DNA from: Campylobacterales bacterium
GTDB taxonomy: Bacteria; Campylobacterota; Campylobacteria; Campylobacterales; Sulfurimonadaceae
Direction: 5' to 3'
NCBI GenBank assembly: GCA_026390115.1
Contig: JAPLGO010000031.1
Span: 1 to 46,608, forward strand
DNA length: 46,608 nt
Shown: one piece after another, positions 35,801 to 45,366 of the stretch
How the letters are laid out: each line of letters opens with the position of its first letter
Position numbering within the stretch: the stretch's first letter is position 1
Notes under the pieces: model-generated
What the model was told of the DNA's origin: nothing
Databases searched by the model: none
What the model saw: only the letters and a program-made list of their open reading frames with translations
Position numbers and translations under genes: made by a program

Positions 35801-36913
35801 TTGGAATGTAAATATTTTGGTGCCTGCGGTGCCTGCAGAGTCTATGAAAATGGTTACGAGGGGCAGCTGAGCGATAAAGTTGCACTGAATCGTGAAAGAT
35901 TTTCCTCTTTTTATAGCGGTGAAATATCAGTTATAGCGTCTCCGCAAGAACATTATCGCTTTAGAAGTGAGTTTAAAATCTGGCATAAAAGCGATAATGA
36001 AATAGATTATGCCATGACTAATAGTGAAAAAAACGGTGTGATTTTTGTAGATGAATGCCCGCAGGTAAATGAATATATCTCAAATTTAATGCCAAAACTT
36101 TTAGCTGCAATAAGTGCATATAAGATAGGCTTCAAACTCTTTGCGGTTGATTTTTTAAGTTCTAGCAGCGGTGAGATAGTTGTTTCACTTCTTTATCACA
36201 GAAAGCTCGATGAAGCTTGGAGAGAAATCACATCCCAAATCTCAAAAGAGCTTACTATTCATATAATCGGGAGAAGCCGTGGACAAAAAATAGTTATCGG
36301 ACAAGATTCTGTTTTAGAAACTTTAAATATAAACGGCAATGCGTATAAATTTAACCATATTGAAAACAGTTTTACGCAGCCAAACCCGCGGGTGAATGAG
36401 CAGATGATTTCTTGGGCACTCAAAAATCTCTCAAATATAGACGGCGATTTACTAGAACTCTATTGTGGTGCCGGCAATTTTACAATTCCTTTTGCAAAAA
36501 AATTCAATAAAATTTTGGCAACAGAGGTCTCTAAATCTTCCATAAATGCGGCTAAAGCCAACATGATTCTAAACAATGTTACAAATATAGAGTTTATCCG
36601 CATGAGTGTAGAGGAGTTTGTTCAGGCGCTTGATGGAGTGAGAAAGTTTAATCGAATGAGCGAAGTGGATATTGATTCCTTTTCTATAAACACTATCTTT
36701 GTTGACCCTCCTAGAAGTGGTATGGATGATGCTTCATGTAGGTTTGCTTCAAGATATGAGCATATACTCTATATATCTTGTAACCCCGTGACGCTTTTGA
36801 GAGATTTGGATATTTTGTGTCAAACGCATGTAATTACGGACATGGCGTTATTTGACCAATTTCCATACACTCACCATGTGGAGATGGGCGTAAAATTAAT
36901 GCGAAGGGATTAG
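35801..36913 (+). CDS. trmA: tRNA (uracil-5-)-methyltransferase TrmA
   Basis: 370 residues. It makes the 5-methyluridine at position 54 of tRNA. SAM-binding ELYCGAGNFTIPFA (219-232), VDPPRSGMDD (301-310), catalytic C327 in YISCNPVTL and general base E361 near the C-terminus. Three N-terminal cysteines (C3, C9, C12) are a feature I associate with epsilonproteobacterial TrmA. TTG start with a GGAAAT upstream, 9 nt after fliP, so co-transcription is likely. Confidence 0.93.
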   Translation: MECKYFGACGACRVYENGYEGQLSDKVALNRERFSSFYSGEISVIASPQEHYRFRSEFKIWHKSDNEIDYAMTNSEKNGVIFVDECPQVNEYISNLMPKLLAAISAYKIGFKLFAVDFLSSSSGEIVVSLLYHRKLDEAWREITSQISKELTIHIIGRSRGQKIVIGQDSVLETLNINGNAYKFNHIENSFTQPNPRVNEQMISWALKNLSNIDGDLLELYCGAGNFTIPFAKKFNKILATEVSKSSINAAKANMILNNVTNIEFIRMSVEEFVQALDGVRKFNRMSEVDIDSFSINTIFVDPPRSGMDDASCRFASRYEHILYISCNPVTLLRDLDILCQTHVITDMALFDQFPYTHHVEMGVKLMRRD

Positions 36914-36914
36914 A

Positions 36915-37739
36915 ATGAAATTTTCAATTATAGCTTTGGCTTTTGTATCCATTTTGAATGCAAATGAGATGGCTAGAATAGATGCGATAATAGAAGATAT
37001 ATCTAAACTTAGAGATAGCTATTCAAACTGTAAATCGGAGTTGGAATCTAAAAAATCTCAGGGTACGGCTGCTCTCAATACGCAAAAAGATAGCAGTTCT
37101 CTATGTCAAGCTAAAGAGAGTGAGCTCAAAGAGTATAAAGAGTTATTAAAAAAAGAGCAGTCAAAAAATAGTTTATTAACAGAAAAAATAGAATCAAAAA
37201 CTAAATCAACTTTAAATAGCGGTAAAGAAAATCAAATAATTTCAGAGTTAGAAAGAATGCTGGATGATCAGAATAAGGCTTTAAAACTCAAAGAGGGTGA
37301 GATAAATTCTTTAAAAAAAGAGCTTATAGAAAAAATTAAGGCTAAAGATAATCAGATAATTTCTTTAAAAAGCAGTAAAACTAAGACAGTAGCAGTAACA
37401 ACAGCCGCTCCAATAATAGAAGAGAATAACTTTCCAAAACTAAAAATGAAAGAGGATGAAGCACCAAAAAATCTCTCTCAAGAGTATGAAATACCGAAGA
37501 ATCTCTCTTCAGAGGCAATTTATCCTTCCATTGCATCGTTTCGTTTAACAGTTGATTGTGAAGTGTATGATTCTGCCGGCGGTACAAAAGTTATGGCTAC
37601 ATGGATAAAAGGAAGATCCTTTACATCCAATCAAAGAACTAAAAACTGGATAAAAGTAACTGGATATTTTGTGGATAAAGTTTGGCAGAAAGCTACAGAA
37701 GAGCTTTGGATTGAAGCGGCAAATGTAGCTGTGAAATAA
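36915..37739 (+). CDS. Periplasmic coiled-coil protein with C-terminal SH3-like domain
   Basis: 274 residues. Signal peptide (about 1-16), a long K/E-rich coiled coil (about 20-145), a Pro/Thr linker containing a short imperfect repeat (PKNLSQEYEIPKNLSSEAIY), and a C-terminal SH3-like beta domain (about 205-274, VDCEVYDSAGGTKVMATWIK to the end). I know no name for it. It starts 1 nt after the trmA stop, so it is probably co-expressed. Such proteins often bind the cell wall; function is not established. Confidence 0.7.
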   Translation: MKFSIIALAFVSILNANEMARIDAIIEDISKLRDSYSNCKSELESKKSQGTAALNTQKDSSSLCQAKESELKEYKELLKKEQSKNSLLTEKIESKTKSTLNSGKENQIISELERMLDDQNKALKLKEGEINSLKKELIEKIKAKDNQIISLKSSKTKTVAVTTAAPIIEENNFPKLKMKEDEAPKNLSQEYEIPKNLSSEAIYPSIASFRLTVDCEVYDSAGGTKVMATWIKGRSFTSNQRTKNWIKVTGYFVDKVWQKATEELWIEAANVAVK

Positions 37740-37789
37740 AAGGTTGAAGGAAAAATGATACAATCACAAAAAATTAACTTTGAGATTAT

Positions 37790-39196
37790 ATGAAAAAGAT
37801 TCTAATTATTAGCGATAGTGAAGCTGGTTCACACTTTATTCAGCGAGTTGCACAAACATATAGCAGTGAAAATATATATTATGTAATTCAAATTAAAGCC
37901 AAAGAGTTTGAAGATATAAATCCGACTAAATTTAAGTTCTATGAGTTTGACCCGACAAGTTTGTATAAGCTCTCCAATCTCCTTAAAATGGAGTTTATTC
38001 AGGTGTTTATTGCCATGGATAATCTTGTAGATGTAGAAAATACTATAAAAAATATCAGAACAATCAAAAAACAACTTCGCATTATCGTTCTTAATAATTG
38101 GAAATTAGAGAATGAAGACCCTAATATTGTTTTGATTAACTCAAATGAATTTTTGGCTTCAAGACTTTTAGATTATCTGCCGAATGTACCGGTAATAGCA
38201 CAAAATGTCGGAATGGGCGAGGGCGAAATAATGGAAGTTCTGGTTCCGTTTGGAAGCTCTTTTGTCTATCGCCATATAGGTGTTATAGAGCAAAAAAATT
38301 GGCGCATAGTTGCAATATACAGAAACAGAAAACTTGTTATGCCATCACGAAGAAGAATGATTCAGCCAAATGATTTGCTGCTTTTGGTCGGAGATCCAAC
38401 AGTTTTAAAATCGGTTTATCGTGCTATTAAAAGGGAGCTAGGGCAGTTCCCGGAGCCTTTTGGCTCAAACTTATATCTTTACATAGATATGAACCTTATA
38501 AACCATGCAACCATAAAAGAGCTGGTAAGACGGGCAGTTTTTGCACATAAAAAATTCAAACACAACTTGATAATCAAAATAGTGAACCCGGGAAATATAT
38601 CTGTAATACAACGTATAAAGTCTTTCAGAGACAGTAATGTTATTATAAATATCGAGTATGATAAAAAAGATTTACAGCAAGAATTTTATAATGATATAAA
38701 ATTCTATCATGTCGGATTAGTTATAGTTTCAAAAGAAACATTTAGCAATTGTAAAATGAGAGTTATTTTATATGAGTCGCATGTACCGGTACTGAAAATA
38801 TCTGATAAATCTTTTTCGGCAGTTAAAGATGCGGTACTTATCTTATCCGACAATCGCGATTTAGAAAAAATCTCTACAACAATTTTTGATATCTCTGAGC
38901 AACTGGGTTTTAATATTGAAATTTACAACTATCTTTCAGAGTACCAAGATGCAAAAGAGCAGGTAATTGAGCACTACTACAATTTATCTACAATTTTTTC
39001 AAAGTCTATCAAGGTTGTAAAAGAGATTGAAAATCCTCTCAGAACTCTGCAACAAAGAGAAAATTTCATACAAATCCTACCTTTTACGCATAAATTGACA
39101 CAAAGAAGAATTTTCTCACTTTTCTCTGTTGACAATGAGAAACTGTACCATAAGCTTGATGATTATCATCAGATTTTTATTCCGGTTCAGTTGTAA
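37790..39196 (+). CDS. COG3400 family protein: TrkA-like nucleotide-binding and RCK domains
   Basis: 468 residues. N-terminal Rossmann-like domain (about 1-115, KKILIISDSEAGSHFIQRVAQTYS) resembling TrkA-N but without a clear GxGxxG, then a TrkA-C/RCK_C-like domain (about 128-215, VLVPFGSSFVYRHIGVIEQ ... LLLLVGDP). The C-terminal half (about 220-468) resembles nothing I can name, possibly a UspA-like fold. It is the COG3400 type common in Campylobacterota. It may be a cytoplasmic regulator of ion transport; no channel gene is adjacent, although a MscS channel is two genes on. Confidence 0.75.
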   Translation: MKKILIISDSEAGSHFIQRVAQTYSSENIYYVIQIKAKEFEDINPTKFKFYEFDPTSLYKLSNLLKMEFIQVFIAMDNLVDVENTIKNIRTIKKQLRIIVLNNWKLENEDPNIVLINSNEFLASRLLDYLPNVPVIAQNVGMGEGEIMEVLVPFGSSFVYRHIGVIEQKNWRIVAIYRNRKLVMPSRRRMIQPNDLLLLVGDPTVLKSVYRAIKRELGQFPEPFGSNLYLYIDMNLINHATIKELVRRAVFAHKKFKHNLIIKIVNPGNISVIQRIKSFRDSNVIINIEYDKKDLQQEFYNDIKFYHVGLVIVSKETFSNCKMRVILYESHVPVLKISDKSFSAVKDAVLILSDNRDLEKISTTIFDISEQLGFNIEIYNYLSEYQDAKEQVIEHYYNLSTIFSKSIKVVKEIENPLRTLQQRENFIQILPFTHKLTQRRIFSLFSVDNEKLYHKLDDYHQIFIPVQL

Positions 39197-39209
39197 AAGT
39201 TGCTATTTT

Positions 39210-39230
39210 AGCCATTTTTCAGGCTTTTTT
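39210..39230 (+). terminator. Weak hairpin with T run before aroB
   Basis: AGCC (39210-39213) and GGCT (39222-39225) form a short stem over an 8-nt loop, followed by TTTTTT. It may end the COG3400 transcript. The stem is too short to be sure. Confidence 0.3.
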
Positions 39231-39274
39231 AAGTATTATATTTCCATTTTATAAATTAAAATTCTGGATAGATA

Positions 39275-40324
39275 ATGCAAGTAAATATTTCTTTACAAAA
39301 AGTCGTTGACGATTCATACGACATAACAATTGACCCGCTTCCAAAGATTCACTTTCATACAAAAGTAGCTATTGTTACGAACCCTAAAGTAGCAGGACTT
39401 CATCTAGGATACCTTCTTGGTAAAATCTCCGCTAAAGAGCTCTATATCATTACCGTGCCGGATGGCGAAGAGTATAAAAATCAACATGCAATCGATACTA
39501 TCTTAGAGTCACTTTTTAATCATCGCTTCAACCGTAAATCTATACTGATAGCTTTTGGTGGTGGCGTTATAGGAGATATGACGGGGTATGCGGCGAGTAT
39601 TTACCAAAGAGGGATTGACTTTATTCAAATTCCTACAACGCTTCTCTCTCAGGTAGATGCAAGTGTCGGCGGAAAAACAGGCATGAATAACTCCTTTGGA
39701 AAGAATTTAGTAGGAGCCTTTCACCAGCCAAAATCGGTTTATATTGACCCCTGTTTTTTAACTACTTTGCCTTTGAGAGAGTTTGGTGCCGGAGTGGCAG
39801 AGATTGTTAAAATGGCTGTTACTTTTAACAGAGAGTTTTTTGAGTTTTTGGAACGAGCTGATTTGAACAACCCGTCCATTTTGCAAGAGGCTATTAAACA
39901 GGCAGTGCAGACAAAAGCGAATGTAGTTGCACAAGACGAAAAAGAGCATGGTCTTAGAGCCGCACTCAACTATGGTCATACATTCGGGCATGTGATAGAA
40001 AATGAGACAGCCTACAAAACTTTTTTACATGGCGAGGCTGTTGCTATCGGTATGGTTATGGCAAATGAGCTGGCAGTTAAAATGAACTTTATGAATTTGG
40101 AAGAGGCTTTTAGAATTAGAACACTTTTAGAAAAATATAATCTTCCAACACAATACGGTATAAAAAATGTGGAAAGCTTTTATGAAACTTTTTTCTTAGA
40201 TAAAAAAAGTTCTGATGAAAGTATAACTTTTATACTTCCAAAAAGCATCGGTGATGTTGTTATTACGGACAAAATCGATAAAGAGAGTGTTATCTCTGTT
40301 TTAAATGAGTTTGGGGAAGCCTAA
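39275..40324 (+). CDS. aroB: 3-dehydroquinate synthase
   Basis: 349 residues. Second step of the shikimate pathway, needing NAD and a divalent metal. PDGEEYK (62-68), GGGVIGDMTGYAASIYQRG (95-113), PTTLLSQVDASVGGKTG (120-136) and NYGHTFGHVIE with HGEAVAIGM are all present. It is the first gene of an operon with mscS (TAATG overlap), mtaB, the FtsH-like gene and bioV, an order I recall in Helicobacter and Campylobacter. Confidence 0.97.
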   Translation: MQVNISLQKVVDDSYDITIDPLPKIHFHTKVAIVTNPKVAGLHLGYLLGKISAKELYIITVPDGEEYKNQHAIDTILESLFNHRFNRKSILIAFGGGVIGDMTGYAASIYQRGIDFIQIPTTLLSQVDASVGGKTGMNNSFGKNLVGAFHQPKSVYIDPCFLTTLPLREFGAGVAEIVKMAVTFNREFFEFLERADLNNPSILQEAIKQAVQTKANVVAQDEKEHGLRAALNYGHTFGHVIENETAYKTFLHGEAVAIGMVMANELAVKMNFMNLEEAFRIRTLLEKYNLPTQYGIKNVESFYETFFLDKKSSDESITFILPKSIGDVVITDKIDKESVISVLNEFGEA

Positions 40325-41964
40325 TGAATAAAATAGTTCTCTTACTCTTAACCTCCTATCTGCTTTTTGCACAAAATGCAGTCAAAGATGAAAATACCAT
40401 TTCTTCTAAAACAGAAATTAAATTAACAGAACAAGAAGAAGATCAACTAAAAAAGAATAAAATTTCAGATTACAAAGCGGAGCTAAGAGCCTTAGAAAAA
40501 GAGATAAATAAAGAACAAGTTTGGACAAAAAGTTACTCCTCTTACCTCACTTCACTAGAGGTGAGGGAAAATTTAGAGAAGATTAAAGATAGAATTGATT
40601 ATTTAAAGAAAAAAGGCTCCTCGGTAAGCGAGAAGGATGAGCTTGATGCTTTAATATCAAAAGAGAAAATTTTAGCATCTCAAATAGAAAAACTAAAAGA
40701 AAAAGATAGTGCACCATTCTCAAAACTTCTGACTCCTTCAAATATTGATGTGATTCCAACTATAACTAACCCATTTGATATACTTACGGGCATCTCTCTA
40801 ATAAAAACACTAAATACTGATTTTGATGACTACATAAAAAGAAAAAAAGAGTTGACTGATTTAATAGAATTAATCAGAAGAGAGAACAAAATATATGAAG
40901 AGATTGAAGCACTGGATACTAAAAAAGAGTACGCTAAAGAGATAGACTACAAGAAAAAACAGCTTGAAAGATTTGAGACGGCACTTGACACTATCTCTGT
41001 AACAGCAGATGTTTACCAGCAAAGATTGGAGATAATAAAATTAAATACAAACAAGGAAGTTGAAGCGCAGATATACAGACTTGTCAATATCGGTATTGTT
41101 ATTTTAGTTGTATTTGTTATATTTTTCCTGCTTAAATTAGTTGTTAAAAAGTATATCACTGACAATGAACGCTTTTACATGGCAAATAAAATTATTACCT
41201 TTACAAATGTAACGCTCGTTATTTTGATACTGTTTTTTAACTATATAGAAAATGTAAGCTATCTGGTTACGATACTCGGGTTTGCATCTGCGGGTATTGC
41301 GATTGCCATGAAAGATTGGTTTATGAGTATTTTGGGTTGGTTAGTCATAGTTATCGGTGGAAGTATCCATGTCGGAGACAGAATTCGTGTAGATATGGAT
41401 GGAATGAAGTATGTAGGCGATGTTATGGATATATCACTTCTTCGAATTACGCTTCTTGAAGATATTACGCTGGCATCGATTAGAGAGAGTAGAAGAGCGG
41501 GTAGAATAATGTTTATTCCAAATAATTATGTATTTACAAGAATGATAGCAAACTATACGCATAGTTCACTGAAAACTGTTTGGGATGGTATCGCTATTAC
41601 TATTACTTTTGATTCAAATCATAAAAAAGCGATGCATCTTTGTAAAGAGATAACTAAAAAATACTCTAAAGGTTATACAGATATTACTAGAAAACAGTTG
41701 AATAAACTCAGAAATCAGTACAGTCTTAAAAATACAAATGTTGAGCCAAGAGTTTTCTCTTTTATAGAGCCAAATGGAATATCAATTGACTCTTGGTATT
41801 TAACAAATGCTTATGCAACCCTTACTTTAAGAAGTGTTATTTCTACTGAAATTATTGATGCCTTTAACCGTGAAGATGACATTACGATAGCTTATCCTAC
41901 TCAAAAAATCAATATTGAGAATTTTGAACCTAGGTCGATGCCTAGCGAACTAGAGATTGTTTAA
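40324..41964 (+). CDS. Mechanosensitive ion channel (MscS family)
   Basis: 546 residues. Signal peptide (about 1-16), a long periplasmic or membrane-proximal coiled-coil region (about 30-235), then TM helices near 250-272, 290-308 and the pore helix region (about 315-345, SAGIAIAMKDWFMSILGWLVIVIGG). The MscS beta domain follows (IHVGDRIRVDMDGMKYVGDVMDISLLRI, FIPNNYVF). It opens under membrane tension to release solutes. The large N-terminal extension makes it more like MscK/YnaI-type channels than small MscS. Overlaps aroB at TAATG. Confidence 0.9.
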   Translation: MNKIVLLLLTSYLLFAQNAVKDENTISSKTEIKLTEQEEDQLKKNKISDYKAELRALEKEINKEQVWTKSYSSYLTSLEVRENLEKIKDRIDYLKKKGSSVSEKDELDALISKEKILASQIEKLKEKDSAPFSKLLTPSNIDVIPTITNPFDILTGISLIKTLNTDFDDYIKRKKELTDLIELIRRENKIYEEIEALDTKKEYAKEIDYKKKQLERFETALDTISVTADVYQQRLEIIKLNTNKEVEAQIYRLVNIGIVILVVFVIFFLLKLVVKKYITDNERFYMANKIITFTNVTLVILILFFNYIENVSYLVTILGFASAGIAIAMKDWFMSILGWLVIVIGGSIHVGDRIRVDMDGMKYVGDVMDISLLRITLLEDITLASIRESRRAGRIMFIPNNYVFTRMIANYTHSSLKTVWDGIAITITFDSNHKKAMHLCKEITKKYSKGYTDITRKQLNKLRNQYSLKNTNVEPRVFSFIEPNGISIDSWYLTNAYATLTLRSVISTEIIDAFNREDDITIAYPTQKINIENFEPRSMPSELEIV

Positions 41965-43209
41965 ATGAAAAAAGTCTATTTTAAAACATTCGGATGCAGA
42001 ACGAACCTTTACGATTCTCAGGTGATGATGAGCTCTTTAAAAGAGTATGAAATAACAGAAAATGAAGAGGAAGCGGATGTTGTCGTTATAAACTCATGTA
42101 CCGTGACAAACGGCGCTGACTCGCATGTCCGTTCCTATATCTCTCAAGTGGAAAAAAACTCCGGTGCAAAAATATTTTTAACAGGATGCGGAGCGCACAC
42201 AAAGGGTGAAAAACTTCTCAAAGAAAATAGAGTGCATGGTGTTTTTGGACAGAGCGAAAAACAGAAGATTGATTTTATGCTCTCACAAGAGAAGCCTTTT
42301 TACAATCCAGGGGATTTGAACCATATCGATGACCTGATAGTGGATGATTTCATCGGCAAGAGCAGGGCATTTATAAAGATTCAGGAGGGGTGTAACTTTC
42401 GCTGTTCCTACTGCATAATCCCTCATGTCAGGGGTGATGCAAGAAGCATGGATGAGGGAAGAATTTTAGAGCAAATCTCAAGACTTGCACTGAACGGTTT
42501 TGGAGAGTTTGTGCTTACCGGCACAAATGTGGGAAGTTACGGGCAAGGTGCAGGCACTTCAATCGCAAAACTTATGAAAAAAATATCTCAAATTCGCGGA
42601 GTAAGACGCATCCGACTTGGAAGTGTTGAGCCTATCCAGATAACGGACGAGTTTAAAGAGATACTTGATGAGCCTTGGCTTGAGCGTCACCTGCACATTG
42701 CCCTCCAACATACTTCGCCAGCCATGTTAAAACTGATGAACAGAAGAAATGTTTATAAGCAGGACAGAGAACTTTTTGAATTTTTAAGAGACAAAGGTTT
42801 TGCAATCGGTACTGATTTTATCACAGGTCATCCGGGTGAATCAGAGGAGCTTTGGAGTGAAGCGATGCAAAATGCAAGAGAGTTGCCACTCACCCATCTC
42901 CATGCTTTTACCTACTCAAAAAGAGACGGAACTCCCTCTGCCACGATGAAACCGGAAGTAAACGGCAAAGTGGCTTCAAAGCGGCTTCACGAGCTGGAGA
43001 GTTTGATACAAGAAAAAAATATTCTTTTTAGAAACAGTTATAAAGGCGAGCTTGAAGTGCTGATTGAGAGTGAGAAAGAGGGTCTATCCCACGGATTTGA
43101 CCAATATTTTAACAAAGTAGTGATTGAATCAGATGAAGATTTGGTAGGGAACTGGATAAAAATAGAAAACTATGAAGTAAGAGGAGATTGCAACTATGTT
43201 AAACTCTAA
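41965..43209 (+). CDS. mtaB: tRNA t6A37 methylthiotransferase MtaB
   Basis: 414 residues. It adds a methylthio group to t6A37 of tRNAs. MTTase domain cysteines C11, C45 and C75, then the radical-SAM cluster C143, C147, C150 (EGCNFRCSYC), and a C-terminal TRAM-like domain. The early KTFGCRTNLYDS and LGSVEPIQI fit MtaB rather than MiaB. Starts immediately after mscS and overlaps the FtsH-like gene by 14 nt. Confidence 0.93.
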   Translation: MKKVYFKTFGCRTNLYDSQVMMSSLKEYEITENEEEADVVVINSCTVTNGADSHVRSYISQVEKNSGAKIFLTGCGAHTKGEKLLKENRVHGVFGQSEKQKIDFMLSQEKPFYNPGDLNHIDDLIVDDFIGKSRAFIKIQEGCNFRCSYCIIPHVRGDARSMDEGRILEQISRLALNGFGEFVLTGTNVGSYGQGAGTSIAKLMKKISQIRGVRRIRLGSVEPIQITDEFKEILDEPWLERHLHIALQHTSPAMLKLMNRRNVYKQDRELFEFLRDKGFAIGTDFITGHPGESEELWSEAMQNARELPLTHLHAFTYSKRDGTPSATMKPEVNGKVASKRLHELESLIQEKNILFRNSYKGELEVLIESEKEGLSHGFDQYFNKVVIESDEDLVGNWIKIENYEVRGDCNYVKL

Positions 43210-44845
43210 AACAAATAGAATAGCGCTTTATGTTTCTGCTTTTTTTGTGATAGCACTCGTTATATTTGCGTTTTTGAGAGATAATTCAGAAACAATTACA
43301 CTTAAAGATGTCAATAAATTGCTCGAGAACAGAAGTGTGAAAAGCGTAATTGTCACAAAAGAGTATGTTTATTTAAAAGGCAATAATACCGTTTACAGGA
43401 TTGCTTCTTGGCAAGTGAATCCTAAAATGTTTGTTGACTATAAAGTAGAGGTTAGCAGCGGTTCGGATGTGATTTTTTATATTCTTTTCGCAATTTTATT
43501 TTTAAGTGTGGGTACGCTTGGTTTTAGATGGCTGCATAAAAACAGCTTCATGACTCAAAATTTCGGTGGGCTCAGTGAGGTTAAATCATCCAACTCTTTA
43601 GAATCAAATACTCCTGTTGAAGCTATAAAAAGTGATATTACCTTTGATGATATCGGCGGAATCTCTGATGTAAAGATGGAGTTAGAAGAGATTATAGACT
43701 TTATGAAAAATCCAAAACGATATAAAAGTTTTGGTGCAAGAATGCCTCGCGGTGTTCTTTTGGTCGGTCCTCCGGGGGTTGGAAAAACCATGATTGCAAA
43801 AGCGGTTGCACATGAGGCGGGAGTGCCGTTTTTCTATCAGAGCGGAGCCTCCTTTGTTCAGATTTATGTAGGAATGGGTGCAAAAAGAGTGCATGAACTC
43901 TTCGCTGCTGCAAAAAACAATGCACCTTCCATAATTTTTATCGACGAGATAGACGCTGTCGGCAAAAAAAGAGACGGGCAGAGAAATGATGAGAGAGAGG
44001 CGACACTCAACCAACTTTTAACAGAGATGGATGGATTTGAGGGTTCAAGCGGTGTTATTGTTATTGCTGCAACCAACAAAATAGAAGTTCTTGACTCCGC
44101 ACTTTTGCGTGCCGGCAGGTTTGATAGACGCATTTTTGTTGAACTTCCGACAAAAAAAGAGAGAGAGTCGATTCTCACGAAATATCTGCTAAAAGTTCCG
44201 CATAAACTCGATGTAACTGCAGTGGCAAATATGACTATCGGTTTTAACGGTGCATCTTTGGCGGCTCTTGTCAATGAAGCGGCACTTCTTTCACTCAGAC
44301 AAAATGATTTTCATGTAACGATAGAACATTTCCATCAAGTTAAAGACAAGGTGATGTTTGGGAAGAAGAAACTTCAAATGTTAAGTGATGAACAAAAAGA
44401 GTATCGCATAACTTATCAGGCAGGAAAGGTCGTCTGTGCCACATTTTTTGACCTCCCTTTTGAAAAATTGATGCTCTCAAACGAGAGGCTCACTCCATCC
44501 ACAGATGCTCCGCTGATTAAACATGAGATAGAGTCGATGATAAAGATGCACATAGCAGGAATCGTGGCATGTAGAATGAAATATAATGAACACGCAAGTA
44601 ACGCAAAAGTGGATTTAGATGATGCAAAAGAGCTTCTAAAAAATATGTTGCATGCGTATGGCATGGGAGCTTCACTTCTTGCAACAGAGCATGAAGAAGA
44701 GGATGTGATGCAAAGATTATATGATGAAACGAAAGTGCTTTTAACAACAATGTCATCGATTATGAAAAAGGTAGAGATTGAGCTAAACGAAAAAGAGAGC
44801 ATAACAAAAAGCGATGTTAAAAAGTATATCGATGAAATTTTATAG
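43196..44845 (+). CDS. FtsH-like AAA ATPase with degenerate protease motif
   Basis: 549 residues. TM helix (about 8-27), small periplasmic part, second TM (about 92-111), then an intact AAA domain: Walker A GPPGVGKT (191-198), Walker B IIFIDEID (246-253), second region of homology DSALLRAGRFDRR. In the C-terminal M41 region the zinc motif HEAGH is replaced by YQAGK (407-411), so both histidines and the catalytic glutamate are lost; the downstream aspartate motif is kept (VDLDDAKELL). It should hydrolyse ATP but not cut protein. From memory, a second FtsH-like gene at this place exists in Helicobacter (HP0286) and Campylobacter (Cj1005c). It overlaps mtaB by 14 nt and the bioV-like gene by 14 nt. 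Confidence 0.88.
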   Translation: MLNSKTNRIALYVSAFFVIALVIFAFLRDNSETITLKDVNKLLENRSVKSVIVTKEYVYLKGNNTVYRIASWQVNPKMFVDYKVEVSSGSDVIFYILFAILFLSVGTLGFRWLHKNSFMTQNFGGLSEVKSSNSLESNTPVEAIKSDITFDDIGGISDVKMELEEIIDFMKNPKRYKSFGARMPRGVLLVGPPGVGKTMIAKAVAHEAGVPFFYQSGASFVQIYVGMGAKRVHELFAAAKNNAPSIIFIDEIDAVGKKRDGQRNDEREATLNQLLTEMDGFEGSSGVIVIAATNKIEVLDSALLRAGRFDRRIFVELPTKKERESILTKYLLKVPHKLDVTAVANMTIGFNGASLAALVNEAALLSLRQNDFHVTIEHFHQVKDKVMFGKKKLQMLSDEQKEYRITYQAGKVVCATFFDLPFEKLMLSNERLTPSTDAPLIKHEIESMIKMHIAGIVACRMKYNEHASNAKVDLDDAKELLKNMLHAYGMGASLLATEHEEEDVMQRLYDETKVLLTTMSSIMKKVEIELNEKESITKSDVKKYIDEIL

Positions 44846-45353
44846 CGGTTTTTCACTCAAAAACGAGTCCTATCTCTTTGATGCATTTATAAAAGATACA
44901 GAGTTTACGGTATGTGGATTTAGTTATGGTGCAATTAAAGCATTTGAGTATGTCAAAAAAGAGTTGGCATGCGGGCATAGAATCGACACTTTGCAGCTCT
45001 TCTCTCCAGCCTTTTTTCAGAGTAAAACAAAAGAGTTTAAACGGCTTCAGCTTATGGCATACAGAAGAAATGAGGAAGTTTATCTCAGACAGTTTATAAA
45101 CGCTTGCTTTGCTCCGCATGCCCTGAAAATTGTAGAATCTTCCGTTACGATTTTGGATGAGTTGGATGAGCTTTTATATTTTCAATGGGTTTTTGATGAA
45201 CTTCACGAAATAGTGGAGCAGGGTGTAAAGATAGAGGTGTATCTGGGTTCTGAAGATAGAATCATCGATGCAGAGAACGCGAAACACTTTTTTTTACAGG
45301 TGGCAACTGTGACCTACATCAAAAATGCAAACCATTTTTTACAAATAAATTAG
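44832..45353 (+). CDS. bioV: BioV-like pimeloyl-ACP methyl ester esterase
   Basis: 173 residues from the ATG at 44832, chosen over one six codons earlier because MKFYSGFSL is the family's start. Small alpha/beta hydrolase with G-F-S-Y-G (catalytic S31), D142 (GSEDRIID) and H168 (NANHFLQ). In Helicobacter, BioV removes the methyl group from pimeloyl-ACP methyl ester in biotin synthesis. The fit rests on size, triad and gene order (after an FtsH-like gene). It overlaps the FtsH-like gene by 14 nt and is followed 13 nt later by mogA. bioC is not in the window. Confidence 0.78.
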   Translation: MKFYSGFSLKNESYLFDAFIKDTEFTVCGFSYGAIKAFEYVKKELACGHRIDTLQLFSPAFFQSKTKEFKRLQLMAYRRNEEVYLRQFINACFAPHALKIVESSVTILDELDELLYFQWVFDELHEIVEQGVKIEVYLGSEDRIIDAENAKHFFLQVATVTYIKNANHFLQIN

Positions 45354-45366
45354 AGGAATTATAGAG

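Noticed and set aside
43196-44845. Calling this gene ftsH
   Set aside because: The zinc-protease motif is lost, so it should not be taken as the functional FtsH protease.
44416-44856. 146-codon frame opposite the FtsH-like gene
   Set aside because: Antisense to an intact, motif-supported AAA gene.
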